Program-made: the position numbers and the translations under genes
NCBI GenBank assembly: GCA_013396655.1
Contig: WBMV01007376.1
Coordinates: 2,007,759 to 2,071,758 of the forward strand
Direction: 5' to 3'
DNA length: 64,000 bases
Source of the DNA: Campylorhamphus procurvoides
Taxonomy: Eukaryota; Chordata; Aves; Passeriformes; Dendrocolaptidae
The notes under the pieces: model-generated
Databases searched by the model: none
What the model saw: only the letters and a program-made list of their open reading frames with translations
Told to the model about the DNA's origin: nothing
Part shown: positions 13,301 to 28,300 of the stretch, in pieces
How positions within the stretch are numbered: the first letter of the stretch is position 1
Layout of the letters: each line of letters begins with the position of its first letter

Positions 13301-16300
13301 CTGCCCTACACAGACAGCCCCAGCTCTGTCCCACGGCTCCCTGCCAGTCCTTCTTGCCCCTGTCTCTGGGCAGGCCTCAGTGTGAGCAGCAGACCCCAGC
13401 TGGGGCCCACGACAGGCAATTACACACTACATGTGGGTCCCATACCATGTCTGAAGATCTGTAAAGCTGACTAGGAAAGAAATAATTTCACGCTTTGTGG
13501 CCTGCTGCCTTCTCTATTTGTTTAAAATTAAAGCCTTAATTAGCACCGCCGGCCTGACCTCAGGTCAAAAGAGGTGTGCCAAACTCCTGTGATCAAACCT
13601 CTGTTGCTTAAGAAAATTATTTTACAATGCTGACCTCATTCTAGATGTGTTGCCATGAGTGACTGGCAAATGGGACTGGGCAGAGGTTAGTAGGATTCTG
13701 CTGCCTCAGAGCTCTCCTGCCACACCACACGCTGCCATCGTTGTGACAGAAGGGTCCACATGGTTTTGCTGCCAGTCCTTCTGCACACTATTCTTTACAT
13801 TGTACTTATTCTTCACTTACTGTATGAGATGCCCAACACCAGGAAATCTTGTTTTCCCTAAGAAAGAGCATTGCTCTCTGTATTCATTTTGCAACTTTAT
13901 GCAGTGCCTGGTTTCAGCATGATTGACTCAAGGAAGCAATTTGGTGTTGATTTAAGAGTACATGGGTAGAGCTTGCTTTAAATATTTTTTGGTTCCCTGG
14001 AGGCTGATATCTGCAATGATGGAAAAGATCTTAAGTTTCTGGTTCTCCATTGGTTTTCTGTTTTTTTTATAAGATAGGTAATGTTTTATGATAGAGCAGT
14101 TTCAGAGGAAATACAGAGACAAACACATCCATGGGGTTATAAGCACAGTATCTTCTACAGACTTGTCATCACTGGATACAGGGACAGCTGTGCCACAGGC
14201 TACACCTGGATTGACTCCTGACTCTGAATTGTAAGGGCCAGTGGGAGGGTCATACTCTCACTCTGCCATCACTAACAACACAGTTTTGCTCTTTAAATTT
14301 TGCTCAATTATTTAGTAAAGGCTGGCTTTTGGTCTCAGCGGGAATCTTGGCAACCTGGGTTATACACCTGGGGGCACACTTGTTCTTTCTGCGGACTTCA
14401 CTCTGGCCTCTACTAGAGCTTCCTGCTTGTTTCATGTAATCCCCACATGGCACCAACTCATAGGCCCTTATGCCCTGAGACATGGCATCTCTGACCCTTT
14501 CTGGCCTCCCTGTAAACGACGTCAGTCTTCTCCCTGGCACAGCAGAAGAGTATCAGCTCTGTGTTATCATGGCCCTTTTCAGCCTTATAGGTACTGAAAC
14601 TTGCCCCTAAAAATTGATGCTAATTCAGTCTTTACAATATGTTCCTCTCGTTGTATACAAATACATATTTCTGTTTGTGTATATATAAGCAATATAAAAG
14701 CAAGCATATATATATATATATATATAAACTAGCATTTACAGAACACTCATTTTCAAGCAGAACATGTACTCTTTATTTTCTGGAAAAACTGAACACATCT
14801 TTCAGGAGATTCACACTCTGTCATGGCTTCCCATCATGGGTATCCATGCTCAAACACCTTCCCCGGATTCCTCATTTATCACTGCTGTTCCCAAAGCCCT
14901 ACATTTCAGAGATTGTCTAGCTCTCGCACTTCATTTTTTCCTCAAATCCTTCTTCACCCATTCCAAGACTTATGATCCCTTCAAAGATATGCATAGAACA
15001 ATCTCCCTTCCTTTTTGCCAAATAATATCTTTGTCCTACTTCAGATCGGCTGAAAACTTACCTTTCACTCAGTGGCGTGTCAGTGTTTTCTTCTGTAGCA
15101 TTGTTTCAACCTTCCTAGCCCAAACCTTTCCTGTCTGTCTTGATTTTGTTTAATTTAGTGTTTAAACTCCTTAATGTAGCAATTTAATATTTTCATGCAT
15201 TTGTGAAATGTCATGTACCTTATGGAAGTACTTTCATAACAGTATTACAAGTAAGCGCCATGTAGTACCTTTCTATGCCATTCAATTTATGACGGTGCTT
15301 TCGGGACATTAAGAGCCCACCTCCCCAGGCAGCCTGGAAGAGAGAAAAAGGAGAGGACTCATTCTTTTGAAAAAGCTCAATATATTTTAATTTACTCTGG
15401 ATTTAGTAATAAATATTTTAATTCAAGACAAAACACACATAAGAAAAACATCCTCTTTCGCCTGAATGGCAGCACTTCTGTAGTTACTTACATCTACATG
15501 GAGCCAGAGGTTGTATTTTTCACATATATCTGCAATCTCCTGTATTGGATCAAAGGCTCCATATACTGTTGTGCCTGCAGTTGCATTTACAAAAAGAGGA
15601 ACGTATCCCTACAATAAAAATAAAAATAATAATTATAAATGCCAAGCTCTTTCAGGGAAAAAAAAAAGAAAAAAAAGAGAAAGTAATTTCAGAAACTTTT
15701 TTATCTTGTTTTCCAACCTTAAAAATACTTCTCTTCCCATGTGAAAGGCACACATAAGCAACAGAAGAAAATAACTAATCATAGACATGATAAGAACAGA
15801 CTGTTTTTATTGTATTGTAATTTCACAAAATTAACTAGTCAGAAGACAGAGAATATTATTTTGTCTAATCTTTTTCAGTGAGGAGATTCAAACAAAGGTA
15901 TAAGACTAGCAACAGTCAAGTCAAGTTGTGACTGTTACAGCAATATAAACGAAAATTAATTAAATGTGATCTGCAAGTTGTGATTTGAAGGCCTGAAATT
16001 GGTCTTTTAGTCTTTATCTACAAATAAACAGAACAAAGCAATTCAGAACAAAAGGAATAAATGTGGAACTATCAGATCAAAGAAAGACAATTTTGAATTA
16101 GATTAAATAAATGTGAACTGCAATTTCATAGAGTGCCTAAATGCAAAGAAGTTAAGAAATAAAAAATTAATAATCTTGATTGCTCTAACTTTAGTTGCTT
16201 TGTGCAAAATTCATTGATTTTTCACTGCATTGAATCAAGAAATAACAATTAATGCCTAAAAGAATTAAGCTTCCTGGCTATATTACCAACCCTGCAGGAT

Positions 16301-19300
16301 CACTTATGAAATCTATATGAATTTTAGGGGTTCTATAGAATTTTTTATGGTTTTGTCTAAACTTTAAAGTTTGGATAGAAGTAGCTTTAGTTTCATGTTT
16401 TCGTGCTTATTTCCATATATCCCCAAACAGAAAGTCATGAAATACAGATGTGGTTCGAGAATTGAAAATACTTTGTTTTAAAACAAAAAAGGGAAACCTA
16501 AGCAAGACATACAGACAATTCCCTAAACAATACTTGAATGCATAATTAAGCATCTGAAAATATTATTATGACATTTATATCATTATAATATTCTCCTTAG
16601 TGTCAGCCCTCGGGCTTCAAAGGAAGAAGTAATTTGACTAAGGCAAGCATTTAAGCACTATTTTTTAAAAGCACAAACCTTTTGTTTTGCTTCCAGAATT
16701 TTTGCCTCCAAATCAGTTGGTATTATTTTGCCTCTGCAATTATTGTAGAAACAGAAAGACAAAGAAAATTAAAGAACTCATATGGAAATACTACCTACAG
16801 TTGAAATACTGCAATAGGATTTTCTTAACAGGCCATTAGTAACTTGACACACTATTCCGAACCAGTCCTTGAACACAATACAACAAATTTAACAGGTGAA
16901 CACATTTAATCTATCAAAACCTTAGCATTCATCCTACCTTTCATTGCATTTTATCAAAATAACATTGTCTGTTCCAAATCCAAGTGCAGCTCCAGCTTTC
17001 TTTATTGAGTAGTGACTCTGCAGCAAACATATGAATATTAAATGGAGAGGTGGTTTAATGGCGATTTTCACAACATACATCAATAAATTAAGAATTAGCA
17101 GTGTATTAAGCTCACATGCTCTGAGGTAAAGAGAACGAGTTTAGGGACCGCAGCCATGCCTTTGGTTTTGACTTCAGGAAAATACTTATAGCGTGCAGCC
17201 ATGATGCTGTACATGTTGGAGATAGCTCCTCCTGTGAATGAAGAAATGAATGAATAATAAAATAGTGATAATGAAAAAAATGCATATTGTATCAAAGACA
17301 TACAAGTCTCATTTGCATAATGCAATGAAAGTGGCAGTGAACTATGGAAGAATATATCTCTGAAATGCACAGACATCTGTCTAAATAGCACAGGACAGAC
17401 CATATGGAAAGCAAGATTGACAGTCAGAATTTCCTATCCTCAATTGCTGACATTTTGTAACACATTCCTAAAAAGTTCAGTTTTCATTGTGCGGCTTTTG
17501 CATGACAACTTCTTGTTAGCAAGAACAACAGGAACTTATCAACTTGTCTGAGAATGAAAAGTCACATACTGGATGGATTTATCCCATCTTACTGTAGATA
17601 TAGAAGTAGATGCCTTAAAGGTAAATTTCTACAGCTAAGCTAGTTATTCTAAATTGCCTTACAGTCAGTTTAGGGAAAGAGGCACTTCACAGGCTACAAT
17701 TCAGTTAATCAAAATGACACTTACTTTTGAAGAATGTGAATTGAGGAAAAGCACCTATTTCTCTTGGTTTGCTGCTAAAAGAAGCCCTGGACAATTAGCT
17801 CAGTTCTTTAATGCATACTTGATTATATACAGAACTCATAGTCAAGTTTTAAAATGTTGACCTGCCATAATACCTGGCCATACTCAGAGATAATTTTTTT
17901 TTCCCCAGATTTTCTGTGGGATGTTTAAACAAAGCATTCTAAATATGTGACTGGTTACTTTGTGTTGCAGATAGTCAGGATATTCAGACATAACCCGTGT
18001 TTATTTTAACTTTTGAAGTTTTAGTCAAACTGTAAAAACAAAGAAGAAAACCTCACCAGGTGAGAATATTCCATCACCATCTTTATTTGACCATCCAATA
18101 ATCTCTCTCATCTTTCGAAGTGTTATTTGTTCCATGAGGACAAAAACAGGGGCAATTTCATAGGTAAACCTGCATAGATAAAGCAAACCAAACAAAATTA
18201 GATACAGATTGTAAAAACACACAATAAATTCCCAGTCTATGGTTCTTTGAAAAAGTGCTCAAGGTTTCTGAAAGTTTTCCTATAAATTGGAGTTCTCATA
18301 CTGCAACCTTTACTCAAGCAAAAATCCTCAGGAAGATAATAGTGGAAATATTGGTGAATAAAAACTGCAGTATTAGTTATTTTGCAGCTTTCTGTACAGT
18401 GAATGTGAGACCCGATGTTCACCATCATAGCACTGCTGATTGCTGTACAAGACTGTTCTGTAAAACACTTGTTACCCAAAGTGCCAGTTCCACTCTTGTG
18501 GAATAACATATTGCCAAATCCTTATGAAAACAGTGAACTTCACTGGCTAAACACAACCGTAATTAGAAGTATTGAGCTAGGGTTTCAAAGTCTAAGTACA
18601 ATTAATTATGTGGATTTATTTTGTTGATGATCTCCAAGGACAACTTATTTCTACAATATTGCGTGATCAATAACTGTCAAGAGTAATTATAAATGATGAT
18701 TTTCTAATTACCAATTGCCAAAACCAAGTCAGCAGTCAACTATTGTATCCCCCTAACAAGGGAAAAAAACATTACATAGCCTCATATGCCCTGATGTCAT
18801 GGTCAGATACATGGATGGAAAGTGACAGCCATACAACCATTTTTGGTGATCAAGGTACATGGATAAATTGGTGCTGCTGTAAACAAACTCTGCTTGCTGT
18901 GTACGGGGGGCGAAAAGGGTAAGGAAGCAGAGAGAAACAAAACAATCAACCTGTGATTTCCGAAGGAGTCAGTAAGAGTATGACATCCTGACACTTCGGA
19001 TCTGACTGATGTCTTCCACTTGAATAACTTTGTCAAAATGTATGCGCTGTCTCTTTAATACCAAAATTATATTTTTAGAATAAGTGCAGCAAACTCGAAG
19101 GACACATTATATTAAGATGGAAACAAATGTCTGAAAAAGCTTGTCTGTTTTTACAGCTACAGTGGTTATTTAAACTGTTAATTTTTCTTCAATCTTCCTG
19201 TGTCCTTAATCACATCAGAGAAACATCACCAATATTTTTAAAATATGCCTTTAAGATTAGGCACTTGTAATTTGTTTAATTATTGTAATTGTTATTTTCA

Positions 19301-22300
19301 GAAGCCAAAATACTATTTATTTTGTGTTTAATATCATTAGAACTGCCAGAGACAGCTGAACATGGATCTGAAATTTGGGCGTTGCCAGTATTTACAAATA
19401 GACAAAATTAATAAGCTGGTGTCTGCTAACAGTGGGGTTTCTGTTTTGTTTCGTTTTTAAGCACTGCAAGTCTAGAATATATTCCACTCTTTACCTAGGC
19501 AGAATGATCAACTGAAGTCAACAGGAACTCAGCAGTGTATAGATCATCATAACTCAATACAAGATATATTCAAGTTAATGTGATTTTTTCCCACCAATTT
19601 AAACACATCTTGAGTTTTATCCTGAGACCTTGCACAGCGACCCCTACATAATTCCCAGAAGACTTATAGGCTTATAGAAAAAGTATATAATGTTAAGCAA
19701 GTTTTTGTATATAAAACATCAAGTGTTTACAAGGGGAATTTGGAATATACTTAAGTGCGAGTAAAATAGTATTGATTTATTTTATTCTGTAAATATTTTC
19801 TGAGTGTCCAAAAACTGAAAAGAAATAAAAGACTGCAGATTATTATAAATTACAAGGCCAATGCAGCTATATTTGGTAATGGCTATGATTTTACAAATCA
19901 CAACTTGCTGAAGTTCACTCCAATTTACTTGTTTTAAACTTAAATGATTTTGAAAAATCCAGTTAAACCCAAAAAATGTGTTTGGCTTAGAAGGAACCAC
20001 CCAACTTTAGAATCAATCTCTTAGCAAAAAATGCTGATTAGATTTTTCACACAGTTACAACCTTTACAGGCACTTCTATGAATTAACTAGTACGGTCATG
20101 AGTCTCAGATCTTTCCTAACAGAATAAATAAATGGCTTTTTTGGTAAAAGCCAGTGCTGGCTTAATTCAGCTCACACAAAAAGGGCAAATTGCTTTATCA
20201 GACCAAGTCATTCCAGCTACCCACTCTTTGCCAGTATGTGAAGAGCATCCTGAGAATAAACATCAATTTTCTATGTTACATTTTCATGAGCATATATGCA
20301 TAATACTGAAAACCCCAATATAATTCTCATGTTTCAGCTAACAGTGGGCACAAAGAAAACTTCCAGGTGTTATTATTGCTTTCTAATCTCAGCTGGGAGC
20401 TGCATGGCGAGGGAAGGCCCTGTACTGCAGATCCCTAGAACTAGAAGAATAATGTCAGCTTCTGAAATTTCCACTCTGAAGATCTTATGACTAGTGATTG
20501 AGCTATAAATAACACATTGATACATTATTTCCAAGTCCATGTGGGAAGCTTATTATGTTTCATTTTATATATTATCTTCACAGTGACATTGAAGTAACAT
20601 TTCCTAATGATAATTTAAATTTTTAAGGCAGTACAGATGTTTTGATTATTCAAAACTCAACTGCAAAAAAACCACACATTTTTAATTGTTCATAAATATT
20701 TTAAGTAGTGTTTATTGTAAAGAAGAAAAAATAACAAATGGAAAACATACCACACCATAATTCAGTGCTACTGTCGCTTGTGTGTTACCTGCTTATGTAG
20801 CTGTAATAGGTTAGAACAGTTTCTAGGTAAAGGTCAAAACCTGCTCTTGTGCGCTGGAACACTGTTCAAAACAAATAATATGTTTCCCAGAACGTACAGG
20901 GACGATTTTAGCTATTTTTAATAACCTTCCCTCTCAGTTCTTTGAATAATATTTTACAAACATCTTGCTTTAGCCTTACTTGCAGTTACTATTATTTGGC
21001 AGCACATCATACTGACCTTGGTTTGCTGAAACAAGAGAGCAAAGTATTATTTTGCATTTACTAAACCTTATACAAGCAAATAGATACTAAATTGTCTTGC
21101 TCACAGGGAAGTGTTTTCAAGATATGTTCTTGTTTAGAGTATGAATGAGTCATTAACTAGCTCTGCAGAACTATTTAAGAATTTACTTTTAAAACAAAGC
21201 AAAAAGCAGTCTCATTTAAAAAATAGTTACTCTCTAAGAAGTGAATGAGTGCAATGTTCTTAATACCAATGGCAGTATTTCCTAATCCTGTCACAGTCTG
21301 TCACAGAGCTGAATTCTATCATGTCCTATCAGATCTGTGTCATTTCACTGATTACAAAATGATAACTAAACTGGTATAACTAAGTTAGTCAAAGAGAAAG
21401 GGTCTTGCAAAAAGTGACACTTTGAAGTATGTTTTTGTCACAGAGAAACAACCTTCAAGCAAAGTTTTCTTTAAAAAATATGATCAGAACTGTTTTCATT
21501 TTAATTGTGCTGTTAAAAAAGGCTTTTAAAAACACTGTAAAGCATTTTGCAATACTTGTTTAACAATCAAAATATATGCTGCTGGGTTTTCTTCCCAATC
21601 AGCTTTTAAATCCTAGTGTCTCATACTAGTTTTTAGCAGAGACCTAAATCATATGATTATTACAAAGAGTAGGCTGGTTTTGGCTGGAGCACCTTAGGTA
21701 TTTTTCTTTATTGCTGATGTCACAAAACAGGCACAGCTCATAACCTACACAGAGCTGCCAGTAATCAGCTGTATTTAATGAACCCTGTACTCATGGATAG
21801 GCCAGTGAAAATACTGTTCATTTTCCAACCTGCAGATACATTTCCTGTGTTCCAACAGTTAGCAACAAACTTCCCAAAATGGAGCTTCAGGTTAAAACAC
21901 ATCCATCCGATACAGAACTAAAACAGAGCAGTCTGTCAGCTGCCTTTGGACTCCCATCACATTTTTGAGCATACAGAAATCAAAATATAAATAGGAACTG
22001 ACATGAAGGTTGGGGTTTCTTTAGTGCTTTGGGGGTTTTTTTGGATCATTTGCACTCTTTGTTGAAGAAATGTGCCTCATATTGACATTCAGTTTTCATT
22101 AATTTTGAGGTCAAGAAAAATTAGGAAAAGTTTATTATTTGTTACATTCAGATGTTAAATTTTACTTTTTTATCCTTCCATTTATTCATTTACACAAAAT
22201 TTTATTAATCTTAGACTCTTTTATTATCATAAACTTATTTTTCAATGTTACATTTTTAATAATTTTGAAGCTAGCCAGAAGTCAATTCTTTACCAACACA

Positions 22301-25300
22301 TGAACAAGAAAAGGCATTGCCTCAAGCCTGCTATCTCTGAAGTCAACAAACCAATAAACTTTTACATATTTTGTATTCTAGTGTTAATACATGGATAGTT
22401 ACAGAATTACTCCATCTAGAGACAAAACTTTTTAAAAAATCTATAAAGAAGATAGGTTCAAATGAAGACAAATAATTCCACATTAATATATTGGAATAAT
22501 CATGTTTTACTTACCGTGTACTCTGGAATATTTGCATTTCTGTTTATCAGAAATGTAAAACTGTTTAGCTTTGTATAACTATTTTCACTGTATTACTGCC
22601 ACATTAAGAAAAACATGGGACACTTCTATTGAAGATGCAGCAATCATCATTCAAATATGAAAATTATTCATGTCTATGACCACAGGTATCTGCCACGACA
22701 CATGGCAGCCCCTGTAAGCAGCAGTCACAGACACTGTCGACAAGGCACTGCTTACATGTTTGTATTAGCAGTTGATGTCAGCCACTCCCCAGCCAAGCCG
22801 ATAATGTCCAGCCCTGTGGACAGCTGATTAAAAAAGCGAGGATGACCTGGAAAGAGAATTGAGAGCAATTTTGAACAAATTCCACTGGTATTTCTCAGGT
22901 TTCAATTTTAAGCTGTCCACCCCCTCTGACAGAACGGCAGGTTTGCACTCATAACACTTGCAGTGAAGTTTTCAAATCTTATGGGGAGACTTAGCTAACA
23001 TTGAGGGGATGTCTTGCTACAAACTTGAAAAACCGCTTCGGAGGGTCCTCCTGCGTGGAATCATTAGCGTTTAAATTCAAGAGAAAACCTCAGAGACGAC
23101 TGAGCCTGTAAAATATCTGTGGGACCTGCACAAGGTTAGCCCATCTCCAGACTCCCCCTCCCGCCCTCGGCCGTGCTGTGAACTCGGGCGACGGCTGCAA
23201 GGAGGGGACCCTTGGCCGTAACAACCTGCAGGTTCTGGGTTCATTTGCTTTGGAATGGAGACAGAAAGGAAGGCTCAGCCTCTTGACCTGGGGCTTCAGG
23301 AGGGAGGGAGGAGTGCGGAGGAGCCAGTCGCTTCCTGAGCTGCAGGACCGGGGAGCAGATTTGCGGGGTCTCGGTAGGAATGTCCCAGGGCGGCACAGCC
23401 CGCTGCTGTGGGGTGAGGGGGTCCCCAAGGGCTCCTCGGCTAGGGCCCTTTCCCCACTTGGTCTAAAAGCTAGAATTCACTTTCTTAAACAAAGGATTTG
23501 CTATCGAACCGAAGTAAATCATATTCCTATATTTCAGGCGAAGTTGCTTTAGCAGCTTTCATAAGCAATAATCTCGACTGCTGGGCGTCTACTTTTCTAG
23601 TATGAAGAGAAGAAATTCCTAACAACCGACCACAGGCTTTGAGGGGAGGTGGGAGGTGCCATGATTTAGACCTTCTCTCTGAGAAAGGACACGCAGACAG
23701 CACAAGGCGGGGGGGGGGGGGGGGGGGGGTCAGCTCCCGAAGCCTAAAGGGATGCTGTCAGATCGCATTCGGTTCAACACTGGGAAAATCAGCATCTTTT
23801 GACATGAAGAAATAAATGTGACTCTGCCCCGAGCTATGTCAGCAGGAAACCTTTCGGAGGCGTGAGCCTGCCGGCGCTGCCATATCGCGACGCTTCCCGA
23901 AGAGGATGAGCAGCGCCCGGGCTGCTCCCGCCCCGGGGAGCCCAGCAGCTCGGGGCTGGAGCCCAGAAATACCACCATGGCTTAGCTGTTTGCTTTACAA
24001 ATCAGCACTTCTCTCCCTTGCCATGACATACGAACTGGGACATTATCTTAAGCGACACTTCACTGACCTCCCAAAACTGTTACAGAGCCCGCGGTTTCCT
24101 GAGGCTGGACTGCAAATTCAGCCGCGGTGACTTTAAAGGGAACTTCGCCTGGAGAGCGAATGTGAGCCACAGGAGCCTGGGAAGACAGGACGTGTGTCCT
24201 GGGCCGTCACACTGTCCGAGCACCTCATCTTTAAAGCTGCACCAGGTACTGCTTTGAGCAGAGCTTGCGTCTGGTCGGATCCCTGCCTCTCACCTCCCGG
24301 GGACAGGTCCTGCTGGTCCCGTAAGATCTCCAGAGGAGGTCGGGGTGAGGGGAGGAGGTTGCCTGACAAGCCGGCGCGATCGACAGAGGAATAAAGGTGC
24401 AAGCACACCGAGCGCAGACGCTCTGGCTTAGCTGCTGGTCACCTGTTCCACAACCCGCGCGTTTGGGAGCGAATCGCGCTCCCTTTTGATAAAGGGTACA
24501 AAATCAAAGTATGCTCCTGACTCCCCTGAATAAATTAAACCACCATAGGAATAGGAAATAGGAAAAAAAGACAGGACGCTAACCGTCACATCTGTTGGCA
24601 AGATTTTGTTCCTTGAATGCACTGCGTTGGGTTTCCACAGCTGCATAACCAACCCCCGTAGGAAGCTGCGTCCCGTCCTTCAGGAGGCACGACCAGAGAC
24701 GGCCAAGCTACAGCCTCCCTGCAGGAGCTCCCGCCGCTCCAGCTCCAGCTCCAGCTCCATGGGGACACTGCCGCCCGCCCCGGGCACAGAGCCGAGCTGT
24801 GCTCGAGAGGGCAGCCGGCCCGGAACGCTGGAGCAAGACTGTGGAGGGGAGGCACGGCGCCCGCTCCGTTATCGCTCCAGTTCCTGACCTGCCTGGGTTC
24901 TTACAGCAGTCAGGGCTGGTTGCCAGCCGAGATTTCTGTAGATACAGATGTAAAACATTGCAGGTCAAACAGCTCTAGAGCCTGGCTACAGCTCACACAG
25001 TAAAAGAAGTGATTATAAACCGGCATTTCTGTCTTGATTCAGAAGAACCTGGACAGGCAGAACTCCTGGGTAATGGAGTGAAATCCACAGGGTTCTTTTA
25101 TTGATGATTCCTAGCATTTCAATCTCTTTTTCATTAAACGTCTGATGAACATAAAGAAGAAAAACTGCAAATTCAGTGTCATTTATGCTCTCATTTACCT
25201 AATGATATTGCTCCCCGGAGATACAGACAGCTCGCATTTCATCAAGTGAAAGAGATTATGTCTTAAAAACTTGTTTCTGTGCTCTGCAAACAGCACTGAG

Positions 25301-28300
25301 CCCTACCCGTTGCTCCGGATGGGGCATCAGTAACGAAAGTTTCAGAGCAGAAACGTTTCCAGCGCCCACAGACAGCCCTGGAGCCAAGCCTCCAGGAAGG
25401 CACAGTCCCGGGTGCGGAGGGGGTGTGGGCTCAGCTCCGTGAGCTCAATCACGCTCACTTCACCGCGAGCCTGAGAAAAGTCCCAGGAGAGACTTTCCAG
25501 AGAGTGGTGTGCAAAAACCTACCTGTCCTCACTCCGTATTTCAGCGTGTCCCGGCAGTCCACCAGAATCTGTTCCAGGGACTCGGGGTTGTCTGAAAGCT
25601 CCAGGTTGAAGCCCTCCATGCCCTCCAGGAGCTGGTGCGGGTGGTGGAAATCCAGCACTTTGGTGGATCTATCAAACGTCTTTCTCACGTAGTTGAGGAG
25701 GATGTCCACAACCTCCAGCAGAAACTGCATGGTCTGCTCCTCGCCATTCTTGGAGGGCAACAAATCTGTGGGGCACACAAGCTGTCAGCGCTTGCTTGGG
25801 GGAAGAGAAGCGGAAATGAACCAGCCTCGACCGCCCGCAGCACTTCAAGGACCTGGAAGCTGCGGTCCCAGGGCAGCCTGGCTGCAGCGGGGCAGAGTCC
25901 CGGCCCCTCTCGCCCGGCCAGAAAGGGCGATGCTAGCTCGCCCACGGCAACAGCAGAGGCACCTACAAGATTCCCCGGCTAAAAAGCTCTCCCTGCAACT
26001 CTAATGCAGTCGCCTCCCGTGGTCCAAAAGCATCCCAATTCCGCACCTGCCCTTCCGCTGCAATGATCCCACCTCCGCCCCGCAAAAGGATTGATTTCCC
26101 TTCCCCACTCTTCTTGTCAATGGCCCCGTACCAGCAGTCACAGACTGCTGGACTGCGATTTTATTAAGGAGGGCATAAAATATAAAATTACTCTTCCCCC
26201 GATGCTGAATCTGGAGTAATCCCAGAGCAACAGCTGGAGCTGAGCTACAGAGGATGAGCCCAAAGGTCATAAAACTTCACTTTAGAAAACTGTTATACAT
26301 CGTCATTGCGGCTCCCAACACACACAGACACACATACACAGACACACACACACACAGATTCCTTCAAAAACAACCAAGCAAAAGCACGGTCTGAACGTGG
26401 CTGCACTTCCAAGAGAGGTGAGGGCAAGACTATTAAGAGACGTGCCTGAGCAGGAGCAAGGAGAAGCTGCAAAGTGTTTACCTCTGGCATACAAATTGGA
26501 GAAGTCTGTCTCGGTACGCCTGAACCTGGATTCCTTCTTGCTGTTCTCGCAAGCCAGCATGCTCTTGGAGGACTGCCTTTCCTTCAGGGAGCTGACAATC
26601 CGGCTCTTGTCCTCTAGGCTGTTGGTCCTTTGCAGGAACCCTACATTATTATTGCAAGGTGCACAAGTCAGAGTTTTCTCACTTCCCAACATGATTAGAA
26701 ATATCTAAAGCAGCTCTCTAGACAACAGTTAAAAGCAGTGTTAGCTCTAGATCTGACTAATGAGGTCAGGAATAAGAGTATTTATGGGGATTATTTGCCT
26801 CCAGGAGAGAGAGTTCAAAATGCCATCAACTGCAAAAACGCAGCCATGCAAAAAACAAAATTTCGTCATTTAGTGCAGTGGTAAATTCTTATTAAGTCGA
26901 TCAGACAGATTCCACTTCAGTAATCAGCCACTGGAAGAGAGTTCAGGATGAGTCAATGCTATTTCAGCCTGCAGGGGAAGTTTATGGACCTAGTAGACAG
27001 GGGCAATGATGTATGATTAAAATCAGGGCCATTTTCAGTTCTCTTCGTGGTGCTCTCACGCACAAAAGGTATGAGAACAAGCGGCCATTCTAGACCAGCC
27101 ATCCTGAGAGTGCCAGAGCTCTAAGGACACAGGTATCACTCATATAACCCCACCTTCTTATTATTAGTAAATACTGATGTGGATTTTCCACCCCAAAAGA
27201 TGCTTTGATACTAACACTAATCATCGTCGGAGGTTTTAGGAGCTCCGCTCTCACTGGTGACGCATCTCTGGCGCTCAGGACCCGAACACAAACTGTGTGA
27301 CAGCAAAAATAAACCCACTCACTCCAAGAATTATGGGAGTGAGTGCCACGCAGGGTCTGTGGCAGGCAGCGAGACCCGTCTACTTTAACATGGAAGGGAG
27401 AACAATTAATTTTCTGGATTTGATCCATTAAATCTCTGATGCTCGCTAAAACACACAGTGTCGGGTTTTCTGTCCTTAAAGAAGGCACCGAATTTTGACC
27501 TCCCAGGTCTGTATGTTTGGAGGAGGGCACTACAGCGGCACTACCCTTTATTCTTTCTTTTCTTTCAAAACAAGTGACACTCGAAACCAAGGCTCGTCGC
27601 AGTTGGGGATATCCGCCAGAGAGAAGGGTTTAGCAAGGTGAAAAAACAACGTCGTGACTTCGCTCACTCACGTCTCCGGACGCCGCTTCTCTCCAGTGCC
27701 CTCCGCTCCCCGGCCATGTGGCCCTGCTCTCTGGAGCCCCGACGGCGGACCGGGAATTGCGGGCAGCTCCCATTGGGGCTCCACCGCCGACCCACCCTGG
27801 CACCCTTGCGGCTTGGACAGGCATAGGGGCTGCACCCCCGTGAGAGAAAAGGGAGCGACAGTGAGCCGCTTGGGGCAATGGCTTCGGGCCACGGTACCTG
27901 TGCCTCGGACCCTGATGCCAGCCGGGCAGTCCCTAAAGAGCTACCAAAATGAGGCACCCGGCTGGCAGCCTCTTCTGCATCAGTCAGGCACCTAAACGAG
28001 TTTTCAGGAGAGTCGCTCGCAGGCGAGTGTGTAAGGGTCAGACTTTCAGTGAACATCTCGTGTTTTACCTTTTTAATTCTTATCTTCTACTAATTAGTTT
28101 CTGTGATGCTTTTACGAATGGGAAAAGAACTATTTCAGAGAAACTCTCTTTGTACATGGGTTGAGAGTAGCCGTCCAGGATCGGTGTCGTTACACATGAG
28201 TGTGTGTATATGTATATATTTAGTTTTGTTGTTACTGCTTCGAACGGTCCTTGCGGTAATCACTGGCTCCTGCAACAGCTAATGCTGCTCGTCTGCTCAT

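Larger units (their letters stand above)
23080..26060. other. GC-rich, CpG-containing block in GAD1 introns 3-4 and exon 4
   Basis: Elevated GC and CpG over introns 3 and 4 around coding exon 4, with many short open frames on both strands that are typical of GC-rich DNA. It includes a 21-G run and an AGCTCC tandem at 24736-24759. Mammalian GAD1 also has several intragenic CpG islands near its 5' exons. I see no protein-coding signal apart from exon 4. Confidence 0.5.

Noticed and set aside
27090..27590. 166-codon minus-strand open frame in GAD1 intron 2
   Set aside because: No similarity to any protein I know, no matching splice sites in GAD1 frame, not part of the known GAD1 exon set.
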